This document shows positions 32,647-35,527 of a stretch of DNA of 35,527 bases, in pieces; within the stretch, counting starts at the first letter, position 1; every line of letters starts with the position of its first letter. Position numbers and translations under genes: made by a program. The notes under the pieces were generated by a model. That model saw only the letters and a program-made list of their open reading frames with translations, made no database searches and was not told the origin of the DNA. Source of the stretch: Bacteroidales bacterium (GTDB taxonomy: Bacteria > Bacteroidota > Bacteroidia > Bacteroidales > UBA10428); the NCBI GenBank assembly GCA_016935435.1, contig JAFGQZ010000050.1, positions 1 through 35,527 of the forward strand, in the 5' to 3' direction.

Positions 32647-33633
32647 TTATGCCTTTTCTCCCCACCTCTCTTTTATTTTTCCAAGCAATTCCAAAATTTC
32701 ATCAACATCGGGGGTGGTTAATAATTTGAGGCGAAATTCTTTAAAATCGGGCAAGCCTTTAAAATAATGAGAGAAGTGCTTGCGCATTTCGTAAACCCCA
32801 ACTTTTTCGCCTTTATGTTTAAGCGACAAGCCAAAGTGCATGCTGGCAAGATCAACTTTTTCATTAACAGTTAATGGGACAGCCTCTTTGCCTGTTCGAA
32901 AAAAATGTTTTATGTCGCGGAAAATCCAGGGCCTTCCAACAGTGGCCCTGCCAATCATAATACCATCGACACCATACTTATCAAATGCCTCTTTGGCATG
33001 TAAAGGGGTAACAATATCGCCATTGCCTATAACAGGTATTTTCATGCGTGGGTTGTTTTTTACTTCTCCTATAAGGGTCCAGTCGGCTTCTCCCTTATAA
33101 AGCTGCGAACGGGTGCGCCCATGAATGGTAAGGGCCTGGATGCCTACGTCCTGTAACTGCTCGGCAATATTTACAATATGCTTGCTGCTATCGTCCCAGC
33201 CCAGGCGGGTTTTTACGGTTACCGGCTTATTAACTGCTTTCACTATCTGCGAGGTCATTTCTACCATTAGGGGTATATTGCGCAACATACCAGCACCAGC
33301 GCCCCTTTTAGAAATTTTGGTAACAGGACAGCCAAAATTAATATCTATAAAATCGGGGTTAGCAGCCTCGGCTATTCGTGCCGATTCAACCATTGGCCCA
33401 ATCAAATGGCCATAGATCTGAATACCTATCGGTCGCTCGTAATCATAAATATCCAACTTTTTCAGGCTCTTGGCGGCATCACGTATTAAACCATCGGAAG
33501 AAATAAATTCGGTATATACCACATCGGCCCCAAATTGTTTGCACACATACCGGAACGATGGATCGGTAACATCTTCCATAGGCGCCAGAAAAAGCGGACG
33601 TTCAGGTAATTCAACATTTCCAATTTTTATCAA
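32647..33633 (-). CDS. dusB: tRNA-dihydrouridine synthase
   Basis: A 328-residue FMN-dependent enzyme that reduces uridines in the D loop of tRNA. Typical Dus motifs are present: LAPMEDVTDPSFR near the start, DINFGCPVTKI with the catalytic Cys, VKTRLGWD, LTIHGRTRSQLYKG, VIGNGDI and GIMIGRATVGRPWIF. Length and motifs fit the bacterial DusB type. The start is TTG at 33633, taken because IKIGNVEL is the usual N-terminus and no ATG lies in frame before the core motif. It converges on the signalling operon and diverges from the CPBP gene. Confidence 0.93.
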   Translation of the reverse strand: MIKIGNVELPERPLFLAPMEDVTDPSFRYVCKQFGADVVYTEFISSDGLIRDAAKSLKKLDIYDYERPIGIQIYGHLIGPMVESARIAEAANPDFIDINFGCPVTKISKRGAGAGMLRNIPLMVEMTSQIVKAVNKPVTVKTRLGWDDSSKHIVNIAEQLQDVGIQALTIHGRTRSQLYKGEADWTLIGEVKNNPRMKIPVIGNGDIVTPLHAKEAFDKYGVDGIMIGRATVGRPWIFRDIKHFFRTGKEAVPLTVNEKVDLASMHFGLSLKHKGEKVGVYEMRKHFSHYFKGLPDFKEFRLKLLTTPDVDEILELLGKIKERWGEKA

Positions 33634-33708
33634 CTTTATAGCAATTTATAAATGTTATAACTTTACTTTTTATTTATCTTAGCCTGCAAATTTATCAAAA
33701 TTAATGCT

Positions 33709-34638
33709 ATGCCCTATCTTAACTTCAGCACAGCCAAACCAGCAATGAAGTTTTTGATTATTATTTTTACCATTGTTACTTCTGGTATTATTGTTTCTTT
33801 TGCAGGCTTGCTACTTGCAAGAATTATTTTCTGGATGCCCCTCGAAGAGGTTAACCACGTGCTATATAACCGCACCGGCATGCTAACCGACTTGCAATTA
33901 AAATACTTCCAATTGGTTCAAAGCCTTGGGTTCTTTGTAGTGCCCGGTTTTATTTTATACTGGTTGTTTTCGTCTGAAACCGAAACATATTTTGACGCAT
34001 CGTTCAGGCTAAAGGCCATACAGATTATTTTGCTTACAGCTCTTTTTTTTGTGGCCATACCTTTGATTAATATGCTAATAGAGTACAACCAGCAAATAAA
34101 GTTTCCGGGTTTTCTGAACGGGGCAGAAACCAGGCTACGTGAAATGGAGGGTAATTACGGAGAACTTACCAAACGTTTGGTTTCAACTGGCAGCTTTGGC
34201 CATTTCTTGTTTAATATACTCTTAATTGCTGTTTTACCCGCCATTGGCGAAGAATTAATCTTTCGCGGGGTGTTACAAAAAGTTTTTTATGAAATATCGA
34301 ACAACATTCACCTTTCTGTTTTAATCACTGCTATAATTTTCAGTGCAGTACACGGTCAGTTCTTCGAATTTGTTCCAAGGTTTCTGTTGGGCGTGTTTTT
34401 TGGCTACCTTATGGTTTGGGGCAGGAACATCTGGCTGCCGGTGGCTGCACATTTTATAAATAACCTGCTTGCAGTAACGGCCTTTTTCTTATACAACAGA
34501 CAAATACTCGATATAAGCCCCGAGAAAATGGCTATGGGCAATACCCATAATTATACATGGGCTATAAGTGCCTTGTTTTCTGTTATACTAATAGTGGTTA
34601 TCCGGAAAACATCATTAAAGCTATCAGTCAATAACTAA
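33709..34638 (+). CDS. CPBP-family intramembrane metalloprotease
   Basis: A 309-residue membrane protein with about eight hydrophobic helices. The C-terminal half carries the Abi/CPBP motifs: PAIGEELIFRGVL (EExxxR), FSAVHGQFFEFVPRFLLGV (the FxxxH-type motif) and HFINN. These are the metal-binding and catalytic residues of Rce1-like prenyl-protein proteases. In bacteria the family is linked to peptide maturation or immunity, but the substrate here is unknown. It is a stand-alone gene, 75 bases from the divergent dusB. An internal Met at residue 13 is a possible alternative start. Confidence 0.9.
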   Translation: MPYLNFSTAKPAMKFLIIIFTIVTSGIIVSFAGLLLARIIFWMPLEEVNHVLYNRTGMLTDLQLKYFQLVQSLGFFVVPGFILYWLFSSETETYFDASFRLKAIQIILLTALFFVAIPLINMLIEYNQQIKFPGFLNGAETRLREMEGNYGELTKRLVSTGSFGHFLFNILLIAVLPAIGEELIFRGVLQKVFYEISNNIHLSVLITAIIFSAVHGQFFEFVPRFLLGVFFGYLMVWGRNIWLPVAAHFINNLLAVTAFFLYNRQILDISPEKMAMGNTHNYTWAISALFSVILIVVIRKTSLKLSVNN

Positions 34639-34655
34639 GAGAATGTTTCTGCATT

Positions 34656-35363
34656 TTAATCGCTGCCCAAACCTTGCAGTTCGTTTTTTCTAAATACATA
34701 AGCTACACCATAGCCCGAACACATATTTCTTTTATCATTCTCGGGCAGATCTTTATAGTGGCTTTCGACTTCGTTCCATACCTGAAGAATAATATCATCG
34801 GCCATCGATCGCATTTCGGCTAGTTTCTCTAATGCCCTTGAATTGTTTTTCTTAAGTGTTTTCTGAAATTTATAAGCATCGAGAAATTGCTCGTAACGTA
34901 CCTTTACAACAGCAATAGTTGGGTTGGTAACAGGGCTGCGCCCTTTGGCCTTCCGAATTTCTTCACCGTCTATTACTCTCTGGCCCCAATCAATAACCTC
35001 CTTTTCTGTATTTAAAACGGGGGCACGCTTCTCATTTTCTTTCATCCCGAAAAAAGTGCGCTCTGTTGCAGGGAGCTCCCCCCTAAGAATTGCCATGTTA
35101 AATACTTGTATGAAATGAGATATGTATAGCTTGGCCTTCTTTATAGCCCTCAGGTACTCTTTGTTTTTGTCAACCTGGCTATCGAATGCCTGCCTGCTTT
35201 CTCCCATAACTTTTTCAAACGAAGGCAGAAACGATTGTACTTTCTGAAACGCATTTTGCGAGAAGGCCAGGTTAAAAGGTGGCAGTTCCCTGCCCTTTTT
35301 ATAAGCTGCCTGCAAAGCTTTTAGCCTTGCAGCATCGGTATTTGGTAATCGACGGTAAGGCAT
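34656..35363 (-). CDS. Conserved-looking protein of unknown function
   Basis: A 235-residue soluble protein starting at ATG 35363; a TTG at 35384 would add seven residues. It has no signal peptide or membrane helix. The sequence is mainly helical and charged (FQKVQSFLPSFEKVMGESRQ, KNKEYLRAIKKAKLYISHF) with a conserved-looking centre, VIDWGQRVIDGEE, and a tail with GYGVAYVFRKNELQGLG. I do not recognise the family. It converges on the CPBP protease gene with a 17-base gap. Confidence 0.72.
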   Translation of the reverse strand: MPYRRLPNTDAARLKALQAAYKKGRELPPFNLAFSQNAFQKVQSFLPSFEKVMGESRQAFDSQVDKNKEYLRAIKKAKLYISHFIQVFNMAILRGELPATERTFFGMKENEKRAPVLNTEKEVIDWGQRVIDGEEIRKAKGRSPVTNPTIAVVKVRYEQFLDAYKFQKTLKKNNSRALEKLAEMRSMADDIILQVWNEVESHYKDLPENDKRNMCSGYGVAYVFRKNELQGLGSD

Positions 35364-35527
35364 TTCGGTATGTTTTAGTTTCAATAATTATTTAAATACA
35401 ATGCGAATATATAATTATATTAACATAAAGCAAGTTATTCGTAATTTATTTTTTAACTGATTACCAGTAAGTTTAGTAAATTCTAAAAGAAAAAAGGTGG
35501 TAAAAATTTGTTTTAACCATTTAAAGA
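35364..35527. other. AT-rich upstream region at the window end
   Basis: This is the upstream region of the minus-strand gene ending at 35363. It is very AT-rich and must hold that gene's promoter, but I see no box pair good enough to place it. No RNA gene or repeat is evident. Confidence 0.4.

Overview
The window comes from a member of the Bacteroidota, most likely a free-living or gut-type Bacteroidales/Marinilabiliales-like organism (inference). The evidence is a SusC/SusD pair, a one-polypeptide hybrid two-component regulator of the HTCS type, three proteins ending in a type IX secretion (Por) sorting domain, lipoproteins, and promoters close to the Bacteroidota pattern TTTG-N19-TAnnTTTG. 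No gene is visibly cut by the window ends.

Left edge (1-1400): a secreted protein of unknown function, then a promoter and an intact tRNA-Pro(CGG). Next comes a small GIY-YIG nuclease gene caught between two copies of a roughly 130-bp direct repeat. Each copy carries the tRNA (intact in copy 1, degenerate in copy 2), its trailer and the first four codons of the nuclease. The second copy ends inside the stop codon of the neighbouring regulator gene.

Polysaccharide utilisation locus (1399-17853, all on the minus strand, listed in transcription order): a T9SS-sorted beta-helix protein, a terminator, susC, susD, a LamG-domain T9SS protein, a large GH43-like enzyme with carbohydrate-binding modules and T9SS tail, a clan GH-A (GH5-like) lipoprotein enzyme, a second five-bladed-propeller (GH43-like) enzyme, and the HTCS regulator. 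Tandem 17-bp sites with 21-bp period lie upstream of both susC and the beta-helix gene. They are good candidates for the regulator's AraC-type DNA-binding domain. The target glycan cannot be fixed from sequence; an arabinose/xylose-containing plant polymer is a reasonable guess.

Middle (17854-19072): a divergent intergenic region, a stand-alone AlbA_2 (schlafen-like) protein, and the leader of the next operon.

Signalling operon (19073-32587, plus strand, tightly packed): CheR, a membrane sensor with GAF and PAS domains, a second degenerate CheR, a receiver-less CheB, a small membrane GAF protein, and a GAF-PAS-PAS-SpoIIE (PP2C) phosphatase. These are followed by a SiaB-type kinase, a SiaC-type switch protein with Thr68, an ABCG-like exporter with a TerB-like N-terminus, a lipoprotein and a small exported protein. 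No CheA, CheW, CheY, methyl-accepting receptor or diguanylate cyclase is present. I read this as a receptor-methylation module joined to a SiaA/B/C partner switch whose likely local output is the ABC transporter. This is the best candidate for an undescribed system in the window.

Right edge (32612-35527): a strong terminator, dusB, a CPBP-family membrane protease, and an uncharacterised protein.
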